Of a DNA stretch of 54,710 nt, positions 21,781 through 32,960 are shown one piece after another. The stretch's first letter is position 1, and the number at the start of each line of letters is the position of its first letter. Under the pieces are notes generated by a model. It was not told the DNA's origin. It was given only the letters and a program-made list of their open reading frames with translations, and did not search any database. Made by a program: the position numbers and the translations under genes. Location: positions 160,435-215,144 of the forward strand of contig BFEA01000294.1 in the NCBI GenBank assembly GCA_003427395.1, given 5' to 3'. The DNA is from Chara braunii. Lineage: Eukaryota; Streptophyta; Charophyceae; Charales; Characeae.

Positions 21781-21844
21781 TGTGTGTATGGCGCTTCCTT
21801 CCGGGGTACTACCTAGTGAGGATGCTTCCTAGCTTGTTAATCGG

Positions 21845-22930
21845 CGGTGGTCATGTGTATGTGTGTGTGTTGCAGTCCCCGGTAAACTGTTCAGTCCACC
21901 CTTACCCCTTGTTGTAACCAATAACACCTGGTATGTGTATGTATGTGTGTTGTAGTCCCCGGTAACCTGTTCAGTCCACCGTTACCTTTGTTGTAACCTG
22001 TGACACCCGGTATGTGTTTGTGTGTGTGTTGCAGTCCCCGAGAACCTGTTCAGTCCACCCTTACCCTTGCAGTAACCTGTGACACCCAGTATGTGTATGG
22101 GTGTGTGTTGCAGTCCCCGGTAACCTGTTCAGCCCATCCTTACCCTTGATGTAACCTGTGACACCTGGTATGTGTATGTGTGTGTGTGTTGCAGTCCCCG
22201 GTAACCTGTTCAGCCCACCTTTACCCTTGTTGTAACCTGTGACACCCGGTATGTGTATATGTGTGGGTTGCAGTCCCCAGTAACCTATTCAGTCCACCCT
22301 TACCCTTTCTGTAACCTGTGACACCCGGTATATGTATGTGTGTGTGTTGCAGTCCCCGGTAACTTGTTCAGCCCACCCTTACCCTTGCTGTAATCTGTGA
22401 CACCCGGTATATGTATGTGTCTGTGTGTTGCAGTCCCCGGTAACCTGTTCAGCCCACCCTTGCCCTTGTTGTAACCTGTGACACCGGGTATGTGTATGTG
22501 TGTGTGTTGCAGTACCCGGTAACCTGTTCAGCCCACCCTTACCCTTGCTTCAACCTGTGACACCCGGTATGTGTATGTGTGTGTGTGTTGCAGTCCCCTG
22601 TAGCCTGTTCAGCCCACCCTTGCCCTTGCTGTAACCTGTGACACCCGTTATGTGTATGTGTGTATGTTGCGGACCCCGGTAAACTGTTCAGTCCACCCTT
22701 ACCCCTTGCTGTGACTAATGACAACCGGTATGTGGATGTGTGTGTGTTGCAGTCCCCGGTAACCTGTTCAGTCCATCCTCACCCCTTGTTGTAACCAGTG
22801 ACACCCGGCATGTGTATGTATTGCAGTTCCCGGTAACCTGTTCAGTCTATCCTCACCCCTTGCTGCAACCGGTGACCTGCGGTATGTGTAGGTGTGTGTG
22901 TTGCAATCCCGGTAGCCCCGTTCAGTCCTT
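21845..22930 (+). repeat. ~80-bp tandem array, ~13-14 units, next to the 3' LTR
   Basis: The unit contains GTGTGTTGCAGTCCCCGGTA, then ACCTGTTCAGCCCACCC, TTACCCTTGCTGTAACCTGT and GACACCCGGTATGTGTATG, repeating every 79-82 bases. A distinct family from the 91-bp array that precedes it. It ends about 60 bases before the polypurine tract. Confidence 0.95.
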
Positions 22931-22989
22931 CCTCTTTTTCGTGACTGGTGCGTTCCGAGAATAGTATGAGGTGGCCGGGCACCCGAGTT

Positions 22990-22998
22990 GGAAAGGGG
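22990..22998 (+). other. Polypurine tract (PPT) before the 3' LTR
   Basis: GGAAAGGGG, then CACAA, then the LTR start TGTTAAG at 23004. A purine run just before the right LTR is where plus-strand DNA synthesis starts in LTR elements. The tract is short and five bases from the proposed boundary, so the exact LTR start could be off by a few bases. Confidence 0.55.
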
Positions 22999-23069
22999 CA
23001 CAATGTTAAGAGTTAGGTTGCGTCCGACAAGCTTTCGCTGTCACCACCGCTCCTCCAATCTCGACCACC

Positions 23070-24510
23070 CGAACGCACCTTCCACCTTCATCATCCACAC
23101 CCGTCCACCATAACCAACCACCTCCAACCCTTCTTCCTCCTCTATCACCCACAACCGTCCGCCATAGCTAACCACCTCCAACCCTCCTTCCGCCTTCATC
23201 ACCCACACCCGTCCACGATAGCCAACCACGTCCAACCCTTCTTCCTCCTCCATCACCCACACCCGTCCACAATAGCCGACCACCTCCAACCCGTCTTCCT
23301 CCTCCATCACCCACACCCGTCCACCATAGCCGACCTCCTCCAACCCTTCTTCCTCCTCCATCACCCACACCCGTCCACCATAGCCGACCACCTCCAACCC
23401 TTCTNNNNNNNNNNNNNNNNNNNNNNNNNNNNNNNNNNNNNNNNNNNNNNNNNNNNNNNNNNNNNNNNNNNNNNNNNNNNNNNNNNNNNNNNNNNNNNNN
23501 NNNNNNNNNNNNNNNNNNNNNNNNNNNNNNNNNNNNNNNNNNNNNNNNNNNNNNNNNNNNNNNNNNNNNNNNNNNNNNNNNNNNNNNNNNNNNNNNNNNN
23601 NNNNNNNNNNNNNNNNNNNNNNNNNNNNNNNNNNNNNNNNNNNNNNNNNNNNNNNNNNNNNNNNNNNNNNNNNNNNNNNNNNNNNNNNNNNNNNNNNNNN
23701 NNNNNNNNNNNNNNNNNNNNNNNNNNNNNNNNNNNNNNNNNNNNNNNNNNNNNNNNNNNNNNNNNNNNNNNNNNNNNNNNNNNNNNNNNNNNNNNNNNNN
23801 NNNNNNNNNNNNNNNNNNNNNNNNNNNNNNNNNNNNNNNNNNNNNNNNNNNNNNNNNNNNNNNNNNNNNNNNNNNNNNNNNNNNNNNNNNNNNNNNNNNN
23901 NNNNNNNNNNNNNNNNNNNNNNNNNNNNNNNNNNNNNNNNNNNNNNNNNNNNNNNNNNNNNNNNNNNNNNNNNNNNNNNNNNNNNNNNNNNNNNNNNNNN
24001 NNNNNNNNNNNNNNNNNNNNNNNNNNNNNNNNNNNNNNNNNNNNNNNNNNNNNNNNNNNNNNNNNNNNNNNNNNNNNNNNNNNNNNNNNNNNNNNNNNNN
24101 NNNNNNNNNNNNNNNNNNNNNNNNCATCACCCACACCCGTCCACCATAGCCGACCACCTCCAACCCTTCTTCCTCCTCCATCACCCACACCCGTCCACCA
24201 TAGCCGACCACCTCCAACCATTCTTCCTCCTCCATCACCCACACCTGTCCACCATAGCTGACCACCCCCAACCCTTCTTCCTCCTTCATCACCCACAACC
24301 GTCCGCCATAGCCAACCACCTCCAACCCTTTTTCCGCCTCCATCACCCACAACCGTCCGCCGTAGCCGACCACCCTTAACCCTTCTTTGTCCTCCATCGC
24401 CCACACCTGTCCACCATAACCGACCACCTTCGACCCTTCTTCCTCCTCCATCACCCACACCCGTCCACCATAGCCGACCACCTCCAAACCTTCTTCCCTC
24501 TCCCCCGTCC
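23070..24510. repeat. 54-bp minisatellite inside the 3' LTR, interrupted by an N gap
   Basis: Same unit as at 1-680. N run at 23405-24124 falls within the array, which the assembler evidently could not span. Some units near 24290-24420 match those near 470-580 in their private variants, which supports common origin of the two arrays. Confidence 0.95.
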
Positions 24511-24627
24511 ACGCCATCCACCCGAAAAGTCCTAGGGGGTCTCAAAGGGGGAGACGTACGGGACTTCGAGGTAGGGTCGATTAAGGTGAGCCAAGGGGCG
24601 GGGTCGATTAGGGTGTGGAACTTCATG

Positions 24628-24629
<2 letters not shown>

Positions 24630-24710
<81 letters not shown>
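24630..24710. repeat. (CT)n microsatellite in the 3' LTR
   Basis: Counterpart of 812-896, about 40 CT units. Confidence 0.95.
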
Positions 24711-24713
<3 letters not shown>

Positions 24714-25418
24714 TTCTTCCGTCCCCTAGGCCCCCTTTAACCTTAACTCTTCTCGTACCCCTTCCCCTCCATGGCATGTGACTAACCTCTCCCCTCACCT
24801 GTTACATTGCCAGGGAACGAACAGCAAGGAACTTGACCCTCACTTGGTGGAAAGTGGGGGCAAGGGCAGGGTTGTCGGTCCCTTGTGCCACCAAGAAGGA
24901 AAAAGCACCGGGTTTTTGTGTGCATTCGGAAAAGCGAAAAATAACGGAGTCTTGTGAGAAGGTCAGTTTGACTCAACGATCCTTCCGGACTGCATGACTA
25001 AGGTCATTGCATGGCTTGCTTGTGGGAAAGGGAAGGGAATTCATAAGGGGGGTTGGGCAAAAAAAAAGAGGGCTTAGGACTGCGGGAAGGGGTGATGTGT
25101 TGACCCCACTGGGGATTGTATTTGGTCATTTGTCTTATGTGGTCTTGCGCAGGTAAGTAGCTTGAGACGATTCGGACAGGCCTGGATCCATGGATGAGAA
25201 CTTGGGTGGGAGAATGGCTAAGGAAAGGACCTGGGTCCGGCCTAAGCCGTAAATGCGGGTTGAGCTGAGGCGAGCGCTTGGGCGGATGTTTGATGCATGG
25301 ACTTGTCTTGTGTGGGGTTGCATGGAATGTCTCTCTCTCATGTGCAAAGCGGCGCCTGAAAAGACTAAGGGTTGTCTTGGGTAGATGGATGTGATGCTAG
25401 TGGTTCTCGCAAAAGAAA

Positions 25419-25425
25419 TATATAG
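25419..25425 (+). promoter_or_regulatory. Candidate TATA box of the 3' LTR
   Basis: TATATAG in the same context as the 5' LTR candidate at 1602-1608. If functional it would drive transcription outward into the 88-bp array. Confidence 0.35.
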
Positions 25426-25860
25426 CGGCTAGGGGTCCGGGCGTCGCCACCTCACCCCAAGGATGCCGTCCGGGACGGCTTGAGCTACCAGGCTTAGTGA
25501 AAGGGTGCGTGGCCCGATGGATGACGCTTGGCCTACACACGGTAAGAAGATGAGATCTCAATGAACCCCCTGGACTGCTTGCATATTGGAAGGAGCAATT
25601 GCCTGGTCAGACTTAACCGAATCGAGAAAAACGTTGCGAGTGTCAAAAAGCTACCATCGTGATGCGAGAGCGGAGCTGCAACCCCCAATGTAAAGCACTC
25701 TCGCAAAAGGTTCATCCCTATCCATCTCATAGCACTAGGTGGGGGTGCTCCTGGGACGAACGACCCGCGCCCTGAGCGTGAGCGTGGGCGGGTCGAGCCA
25801 AGTGGGACCCGCAGTGGGGTCGACCAAGGCTCGAAAGTCATACAGGGTAAGGCCCCTACA

Positions 25861-26528
25861 CCGTCCAAGTAAAAGGGGGGGACAGAAGGTGCAATTTCAT
25901 ACCTTCACCAATTTTACCACTTAAGTTTCTTCACATCTTTCACTATCGTTTATGTAGGAGGGAGGGTGACAATTTCATGCCTTCACCGATTTCACCACTT
26001 GAGTTCCTTCACAACCTTCACCACTGTCCAAGTAACAGGGGGGGAGGACGGAAGTGACAATTTCAGGCCTTCACAAATTTCACCACTTCAGTTCGTTCAC
26101 AAACTTCACTACCGTCGAAGCAAGGAGGGGAGGGGGAGGGAAAGGAAATGGCGATTTCAGGCCTTCAATAATTTCACCACTTCAGATCGTTCACAATTTT
26201 TCACTATAGTCAAAGTAGAGAGATGGGGAGGTCAAAATTTTATCTCTTCACTGATTTCACCAGTGCAATTTGTTCACAACTTCCACTATCTTCTACGCAA
26301 GAGGGGGGCGCGGGGGGTGGGGGGGGTGGGGGGGGGCGGGGATTTTAAGTCTCCAGTAATTTCGCTACTTTGGTTCGTTCAGAACTTTCACATCGTACAA
26401 GCCGAGGGGATGTCTTTATCAATTTCATCACTTCATTTCTTTTGCAACGTTCACTATCGTCCAATCGGAGGGCGGGGGCGGAGGGAGGGTCAATTTCATG
26501 CCTTCACTAATTTTACCACTTCAGTTCG
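25861..26528 (+). repeat. 88-bp minisatellite, forward part (host flank of the giant element)
   Basis: Degenerate units with CTTCACCGATTTCACCACTT, CAGTTCGTTCACAACCTTCAC and a G-run. The first bases after the LTR (CCGTCCAAGTAA) belong to the unit, so the element inserted inside this array. Confidence 0.85.
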
Positions 26529-28195
26529 TCCGCCAAAAACGATAGTGAAAGTTGTGAATGAACTGAAATAGTGAAATTCGTGAAGGTTTGTAATTGCCTC
26601 TTCCGTCCCCCTCTTGCTTCGACGATGCTGAAGGTTGTAAACGAACCGAAGTGGTGAAATTCGTGAAGGCTGAAATAATAGTGAAAGTTGTGAACAAAAT
26701 GAAGTGGTGAAATCGGTGAAGGCATGAAATTACAACCCCCCCTCATCCTGCATAGACGTTAGTGAAAGTTACGGATGAATTGAAGTCGTGAAATTCGTTA
26801 AGGTCTTAATTTGTCTGTTCCGTCTTCCCCCCCTCTTGTATGGACAGTAGTCAAGGTTGTAAACGAACTGAAGTGGTGAAATTCGTAAAGGTATGAAATT
26901 GCCCCTTTCGTCCTCGCCCCCTCTTACTTGAACGGTAGTGAAGGTCGTGAACGAACTTAAGTGGTGAAATTTGTGAAAGTCTGAAACTGTCATTTCCATC
27001 CTCCACCCCCCTTGCTTGGACGGTAGTGAAGATTGTGAACGAATTGAAGTGGTGAAATTCGTGAAGGCTTGAAATTGCCCCTTCCGTTCTCCCCCCTCCT
27101 TGCTTGGATGGTAGTGAAGGTTGCGAACGAATTGAAGCGGTGAAATCAGTGAAGGCATGAAATTGCCCCTTTCATCCTCCACCCCCCTTGCTTGGACGGT
27201 CATGAAGATTCTGAACGAATTGAAATGGTGAAATTCGTGAAGGCCTAAAATTCCCCCTTCCGTCGTCCCCCCATGTTGCTTGGACGGTAGTGAAGGTTGT
27301 GAAGGAACTGAAGCGGTGAAATTGATGAAGGCCTGAAACCCCTTTCATCCTCCACCCCTCTTGCTTGGAGGGTAGTGAAGATTGTGAACGAACTGAAGTG
27401 GTGAAATCGGTGAAGGCATGAAATGCCCCCCCCTCCCTCCTGCATAGATGAGCGTGAAAGTTGTGAAGGAATTGAAGTAGTGAAATCCGTGAAGGCCTGA
27501 AATTGCCTCTTCCGTTCTCTCTCCGTGTTGCTTGGATAGTAGTGAAGGTTGTGAAGGAAATGAAGTGGTGAAATCGGTGAAGGCATGAAATTGTCCCCCC
27601 CCCCTTGTCCTACATAGACGATAATGAAAGATATGAAAAAGCTGAAGTGGTGAAATTCGTGAAGCCCTGAAATTGCCCTTTCCATCCCCTCCCCCTGTTG
27701 CTTGGACGATAGTGAAGGAACTGAAGTGGTGAAATTGGTAAGGGCATGAAACCGTCCCTTTCATCCTTCACCCCTCTTGCTTGGACGGTAGTGAAGATTG
27801 AGGATGGACTGAAGTGGTGAAATTTATGAAGGCATGAAATTGCCCCTTCCGTCCCCCCCCCCGTTGCTTTGGCGATAGTGAAGGTTGTGAACGAAGTGAA
27901 GGGGTGAAATTTGTGAAGGTCTGAAATTGTCCCTTCCATCCTCCACCCCTCTTGCTTGGACGGTAGTGAAGATTGTGAACGGAATGAAGTGGTGAAATTT
28001 GTGAAGGCTTTAAATTGCTCCTTCCGTCCTCCCCCCCTGTTGCTTGGACGGTAGTGAAGGTTGCGAAGGAACTGAAGTGGTGAAATCCGTGAAGGCCTGA
28101 CATTGCGCCTTTTGTCCTCCCCCCCTGTTGCTTGGACGGTAATGAAGGTTGTAAAGCAACTGAAGTGGTGAAATCGGTGAAGGCATGTCATTTTA
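26529..28195 (-). repeat. 88-bp minisatellite, inverted part
   Basis: The same unit as 25861-26528 on the opposite strand: AACTGAAGTGGTGAAATTCG, GTGAAGGCCTGAAATTGCCC, then C-run, then TTGCTTGGACGGTAGTGAAG. Spacing of the TTGCTTGGA word is 88 bases in most units (27011, 27099, 27187, 27275). About 19 units. Confidence 0.9.
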
Positions 28196-28199
28196 AATC

Positions 28200-28405
28200 A
28201 TTTAACCACCTTCCACTTTTGAAGGAGAATCACTCATAAAATCTCACAATTACCTCCCACTTGGAGGGAAGTCAACCATAAATTCTCACAACCACCTCCC
28301 ACATGGAGGGAAGCCAACCATAAATTATCACAACCACTTCCCACATGGAGGGGAGTCAAATATAAATTATCACAACCACCTCCCATATGGAGAGGAGTCA
28401 ACCAC
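28200..28405. repeat. 42-bp tandem repeat, ~5 units
   Basis: Units of TCACAACCACCTCCCACATG then GAGGGAAGCCAACCATAAAT. It abuts the 88-bp array. Confidence 0.85.
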
Positions 28406-28429
28406 AAAACACTCATTACTGAGAGACCA

Positions 28430-29503
28430 ACTTGTGGGTCCTCGTCTTTACTCAACAAATAACATTCGGCATTGACAAGCATTTGAGTCTCAGAAGACTC
28501 ATAAGTCCATTGGGACTTCTCTCACTTTTTCACCAAACGAACTGCGCTCCTCTTTCTCATACTCAAGTCTATTGTCTGTCTGTAGGCAGATTGAGCGAGT
28601 ATATCAAAGAGTAGACAGTTTACACGCAGTAGCCGCCTCCCTCAAAGGCCATGATCTGACAAGGTTCAAATATTTTCCTCCTATTCGGTAGTAATGTAGT
28701 CATTTTACCACAAAGGATCACACGACAACACCCCACTATGGACCAGGAACATAGTTCCGACGTGGGTCTCCCTACTACCTACAAGGCAAGATTATAATAT
28801 TTTCAAAGCCATCTCTCAGGGAACAATAACATATGGTTGCAACTTTCTTTAGGGTAGACTTTACACATTGACCACTTTCTTGCGAAATTCACTTTTCCAA
28901 GAAACTGGTCACTCCATTCACCTCCGAATCCGCATCGGATGTGGATTCTATGTAACTTATTTACCCTTTTTTAAAAGATCAACCCATGCATATCGATTCA
29001 TAATAAAAATAGACATAAGTTGATAATTTCAAGTTGACTAGCTTATATAGATAAACTTAGAAGGATTGTATTTAAATAAATAAAATAGAAAATATAGTTA
29101 ATGAGGCTAGTCATAAATAAAGAAACCTCAGATAAATGACATCGAGTACATCGAATTACATGAGTCTGCTTTTAAATAAGCTTACTTAAATGTATGCTGA
29201 TATAAATGAATGAATTTCATAGATAGGCTCAAAGAGCTAAAATGATAAACTCAAATGCTTAGTTAAATAAAACGTTTGTGGTTTCCCTTACAAGAGTCTT
29301 TTCGTAAGAGGAAAATACTTCTTCCTAACACAAGTCATTTGCTATCGCTAGTGTACCATGACACTGTCATTCAACAGTGCAGTCTCACTACAATCATCAT
29401 CACATCATTCGTTTATCTAACGTCATTAATGAAGATTGTCATTTGGATCATCAGCCTGCTTTTAACTTGGGTTCGTTCTCTAAGGACCCTGAAAGGCAGC
29501 CGA
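28430..29503 (-). mobile_element. Internal (post-PBS) remnant of LTR family 2, left copy
   Basis: Read on the - strand this follows a tRNA-Asp primer site and matches, inverted, 45745 to about 47400. Shared blocks include GGTCCTTAGAGAACGAACCC-like sequence next to the PBS and a block around 28725-28765 (TATGGACCAGGAACAT) that matches 47285-47325. No coding region is recognised. It is cut off by the satellite arrays at 28430. Confidence 0.6.
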
Positions 29504-29523
29504 GATCCCCGGCAACGGCGCCA
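29504..29523 (-). other. tRNA-Asp primer-binding site, LTR family 2, left copy
   Basis: On the - strand reads TGGCGCCGTTGCCGGGGATC, a 20-base perfect complement of the 3' end of plant tRNA-Asp(GUC) with CCA, the primer widely used by plant Ty3/gypsy elements. Two bases (GG) separate it from an LTR-terminal CA (TG at 29526-29527 on the + strand). Confidence 0.85.
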
Positions 29524-29525
29524 CC

Positions 29526-31660
29526 TGTCTCCCGGCCACGTCACACAGGATTTTGCAGGATTTTGTCGTAGAGCATGGTTTGTCGTTTCGGTCGAGTGCG
29601 CCAGCCGTACCTCTCGCGAGCCCCTACGACAGGACAGGGTCACGCGAGACACTGCTTACCTCCATCCACAGCAGTTGTCACCATCCCTAGGGTAGGCGTA
29701 TCCCCGCCGAGCTACCGAACCACGTGCGAAAGTTTTTCGTATGCAATCGTAGAGGTGGTCCGGCCGAGGGCGTTTCTCGTTCGATGTAGCATAGGGGGTA
29801 CGCGTGATCAACGCCCCTCAATCGGACCCGCACGAGAATCGACGCATTGGGGGGCTGAGGTCCCAAGCACGACCCATCGTCGGTTGACTAGGACGCATCC
29901 GACATACCACACGTTACACCAAAACACTCACACACACGGAAGGACACAAAACAGACAACACAACAACATAACAACACTCCTAGTCCCTTCAGTGCCCAAC
30001 CCATAACCTTTTAAAGTAGAAGTCGGTTAGACGTCACACGTGAGACTTGAGATCAAATCACGCGGGCGCAGGGCTTTCTCATATCGACTAGCCATGCAAG
30101 CATACACAAGCAGTCGTTACGATGGAGTACTGTGCAGTACCCAAAATCATGCGACCCTCTATGATCTCGCGGGTCACATTTCGACACTCAAGTGTCGGTT
30201 GACACGCGCCTTGAGGGGTTAATCTCTCGACGCTAGACAACCGCCAAAGCGGTTGATCACCACACCCTCTTCTACACCCTGTGGAGAGTGGGTGGTACAC
30301 AGATTCATACATGTGATGACAATTGTCTTTTCTTGCCAAGGAGACCAGCTCCACCATCCAGGGCGTGGAGAGAACTCAAGGGGTTTGACTTTGACGGCTA
30401 TCACGGACTATAACGTCCAACTATAAAATTCTCAAAAGCAAAAAAGGATGGAAGGGGAATCTCCCTTTTCTCTCTGTGTATAATCTGTTTAACCCTTGCA
30501 CACGGTCACAAAAGGTCGCACGAACATCCAACGCGTATGTATGTACATATATATAGAAGGTTATAAATATGTGACGATCACTTCTCACAATCACAGTGAG
30601 ACTCCTCTCAGCCATATATACTTAAGTGATCGTAGGTAGTCAAATTCAAAGTCTGAATCACCAAACATACCTGCAATCACATCAAAGATTCAACCAAAAG
30701 TTTATGCACTACAAGGGGTCAACTTCAATCATTATTTGCGTTCACACCCCTCGCTTTAGCCATACAAGCCTCACTCTTTGTGCAACTCTCAAAATAAAAT
30801 ACTCAGCATCTTTATTAAATGGCCATTCAAATAAAGTTCGGGTAAAAACACAACAAAACAAATCAAACCACAGGGTTAAAGCCTATAGGTTGAGTGGATT
30901 GGAGTTGAGTCGAAAACCGGCGAATTGGCAACCGACTTGTTATCGGTGATAACGGAAGATGATCCTTATCGGATCAAGTTGATACTAACCCAAATTTTGA
31001 ATCAATTTGAATAAAGGTGACATGCAATGCAGCACAGGGCAGTGCTCAAGTTACCGCTCAATTTTATACTTTAAATTTTATTTTTTCTTCTGCTTTATCT
31101 GCTACCGGCTTTATATGGCTGGATCTCCTAACTTATGGCGCCCAGCCTGCCAATGATATACATAATAAATAAAAGTATCACATTGTATACTCTGATTTTT
31201 CTTATGTTGGCGGCTCATAACTTGACCACACCAACTTATGGTGTGAATAGTCTCCCTGAACAAGTAGACATAAGGCATAGGACCAATTCACACCAACTTA
31301 TGATGTGGTCAATTTCTACCTAAACAAATTGACGTAAGGCGTATGACCGGGTCACACCAACTTATGGTGAGGTTGGCCAACCTGAACATTCGGCATACCC
31401 AAAGATTTAGACCACCTCAACTTATGAGGAGTCTAGCCTTTGCGTGAACAACGACAAAAGGCATATGACCAGAACACAACAACTTATGTTGTGTCCCTGT
31501 CAGCCCAAACAGTTACATATGGCGTAAAATCGGGCTACCTAACTTATGAGTAGCCTAGCCCAACCTAGACAAGTAACTTGTACGTGAGACTGAACAGCCC
31601 GCAACTTATGCGTTCGCCCAGCCACCGCAACACATAAGTCACAAATTTGTCTTGTCTGAA
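29526..31660 (-). repeat. LTR remnant of family 2, left copy (outer end uncertain)
   Basis: Read on the - strand it ends in ...GAGACA immediately before GG and the PBS. The 300-400 bases next to the PBS match 45300-45722 inverted at roughly 75-80% by eye, including a GTACCTCTCGCGAGCCCC-like block. The start of the LTR is not clear; the hairpin array at 31117-31640 is proposed to lie within or just outside it. No coding potential. Confidence 0.5.
31117..31640. repeat. ~62-bp tandem array of covarying hairpins with ACTTA loop
   Basis: Eight units spaced 60-65 bases, each with an invariant ACTTA between complementary arms. Examples: CACACCA/TGGTGTG at 31227-31245, CACAACA/TGTTGTG at 31475-31493, CACCTCA/TGAGGAG at 31413-31431, GGCTAC...GTAGCC at 31533-31555, CGCA/TGCG at 31600-31612. 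The arms differ between units but stay complementary. A second motif, AAGGCATATGACC-like, lies between hairpins. Confidence 0.8.
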
Positions 31661-32080
31661 TTCATACTGATAATCTGAACTAAATCATAAATATTTGCCA
31701 ATTTTACCTTTCAGATCATGCCCTGAAATGAAAGTAGTCAAAAGTAATAGCTCTCACAGTCATACTTGCAGGCACACAATAGCAAAGGACAGTTTAGTTT
31801 AAGGGAAGGGATCATACGCATAAAACAAGCAATATACCTGAGTGTTCCCTGCCTCCTGAACCCTGCCTGGGCACCGTCAGAGCTCCCGCAATCGGTGGGT
31901 GGACCTCCCACAAGGTCTTGCTGCGGTCCTACGGGTTGCAATCCCGCCTGCCGCCTTCCTCTCGTAACCTTAGATTAGACTTAGAGTAAGAAAGACAGAA
32001 GCAGATAAGTCAGACTCTCGAGATGCAAGAATGGGAGAACTCAACTCACAAGAGAGGGCCTTGATATCTCGATGCGCCTG
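31661..32080. other. Unique AT-rich to mixed sequence, nothing recognised
   Basis: Short frames only, no motif, no clear repeat. Confidence 0.4.
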
Positions 32081-32960
32081 AGGGCCCCGCAACGGCAGCC
32101 AAATACAAATTCAATGTTGACTAATCGGAGATGCCGCCACCATCTCAAATTCCATAGTTGCAGCATCGCAAGATACAGGGCCAGGAACAACCCTAGTATA
32201 GATAGTCAACATATAGCAGCAGCTTGAAGTCAACTACAATATTTTGGAACCAAACCGCAGTAGTTTGAGCTCGCTGCTTCAGCAGCAACATTCTGTTGAG
32301 GATCACTAATAGTAATCCAAGATAGTATTAGTCCACCAGCAATAGCAATTTGATTCCACCGCAAAACGTATTTTTCGTCAGCAGCAGCATCCCAACCCCT
32401 ATCACAACCAAATCAACTTGTCCAGACTGTAGCTATGCCGAGGCAGATTTTGAAGCCCCCAGACCACAAAGGCAGCAACAGATAAGAGAACTGTCAGCAG
32501 CAACTGGCGTAGGAACCAGTCGCTGCAGCACATGGACATCAGGTAGGGGCAGCTATCCAGTAGTCAACAAGGATAGTCCGAAGATCAACCAACAATCTTG
32601 GATTGAGCAACTCAGCAATAACTCCTCCTTCGGTGCTATAACAACGACAACTCCCATACTATAGTAGTGGTAACCAGCTTTGCGTATCATTGATAATCTC
32701 ATATTTTCCTAGGAGCAGTTGCAGTTGCCTTGCTGACACAGCAACACCTTGCCATGAAATCACAACCACTTCAACTGTTGGCTGCAGCAGCGATGCCCTT
32801 CTGAACATAGCCAGCCACAGGGGCTACTGCTCGCAATCAAAGTCCCGTTGTTGTCATCACTCTTCAGAAGTTTAGACAACCGCAGTAGCCTGCGGTTCCA
32901 GCTCACAATCCGCAACAGTAGTTTGTCAAGGGAAAACAACTTTTGGTGTACAAAAGCAAC
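32081..32960. repeat. CAG/CAGCAGC-rich degenerate repeat region
   Basis: Many GCAGCAGCA and GTAGTTTG-like words at irregular 35-45-base spacing suggest an old minisatellite. A 104-codon frame (32350-32664) is Gln/Ser/Thr-rich and unrecognised; not called as a gene. Confidence 0.4.

Larger units (their letters stand above)
1..25860 (+). mobile_element. Giant Ty3/gypsy-type LTR retrotransposon, 5'-truncated by window edge, defective
   Basis: The whole stretch is read as a single element. Two long direct repeats (1-2043 and 23004-25860) share the same internal order: 54-bp minisatellite, CT run, about 1.3 kb of unique sequence. Both stop at the same ...CCCCTACA. The right copy starts TGTTAAG, giving TGT...ACA ends. 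A TGG primer-binding site begins four bases after the left LTR, and a purine tract precedes the right LTR. Gag, protease, RT and integrase lie between, all on the + strand and in gypsy order (RT before integrase). Length exceeds 25.8 kb, in the range of plant Ogre-like giants. Frameshifts, stops and an internal pol deletion make this copy non-autonomous. A less likely alternative is several nested insertions whose repeats only mimic an LTR pair. Confidence 0.8.
23004..25860 (+). repeat. 3' LTR of the giant element (contains a 720-base assembly gap)
   Basis: Starts TGTTAAGAG and ends CCCCTACA, giving short TGT/ACA inverted ends. Holds the 54-bp minisatellite (23070-24510), a CT run (about 24630-24710) and about 1.15 kb matching 890-2043. 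Apparent length is 2857 bases including the Ns, so the true length is uncertain. Differences from the 5' LTR are about 4-7% by eye, pointing to an insertion that is not recent. Confidence 0.8.

Noticed and set aside
20400-22930. Regular direct repeats suggesting a CRISPR array
   Set aside because: Units are contiguous with no unique spacers, and the DNA is eukaryotic with no cas genes.
23168-24626. Very long - strand open frames through the 54-bp minisatellite (Glu/Gly/Val-rich 18-residue repeat)
   Set aside because: Open in more than one frame simply because the unit is 54 bp. Half of each frame is N, there is no start context, and it opposes LTR transcription.
25966-28191. Phe/His/Thr-rich frames through the 88-bp array
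   Set aside because: Repeat-derived; unit-length variation makes the frames drift and end at arbitrary places.
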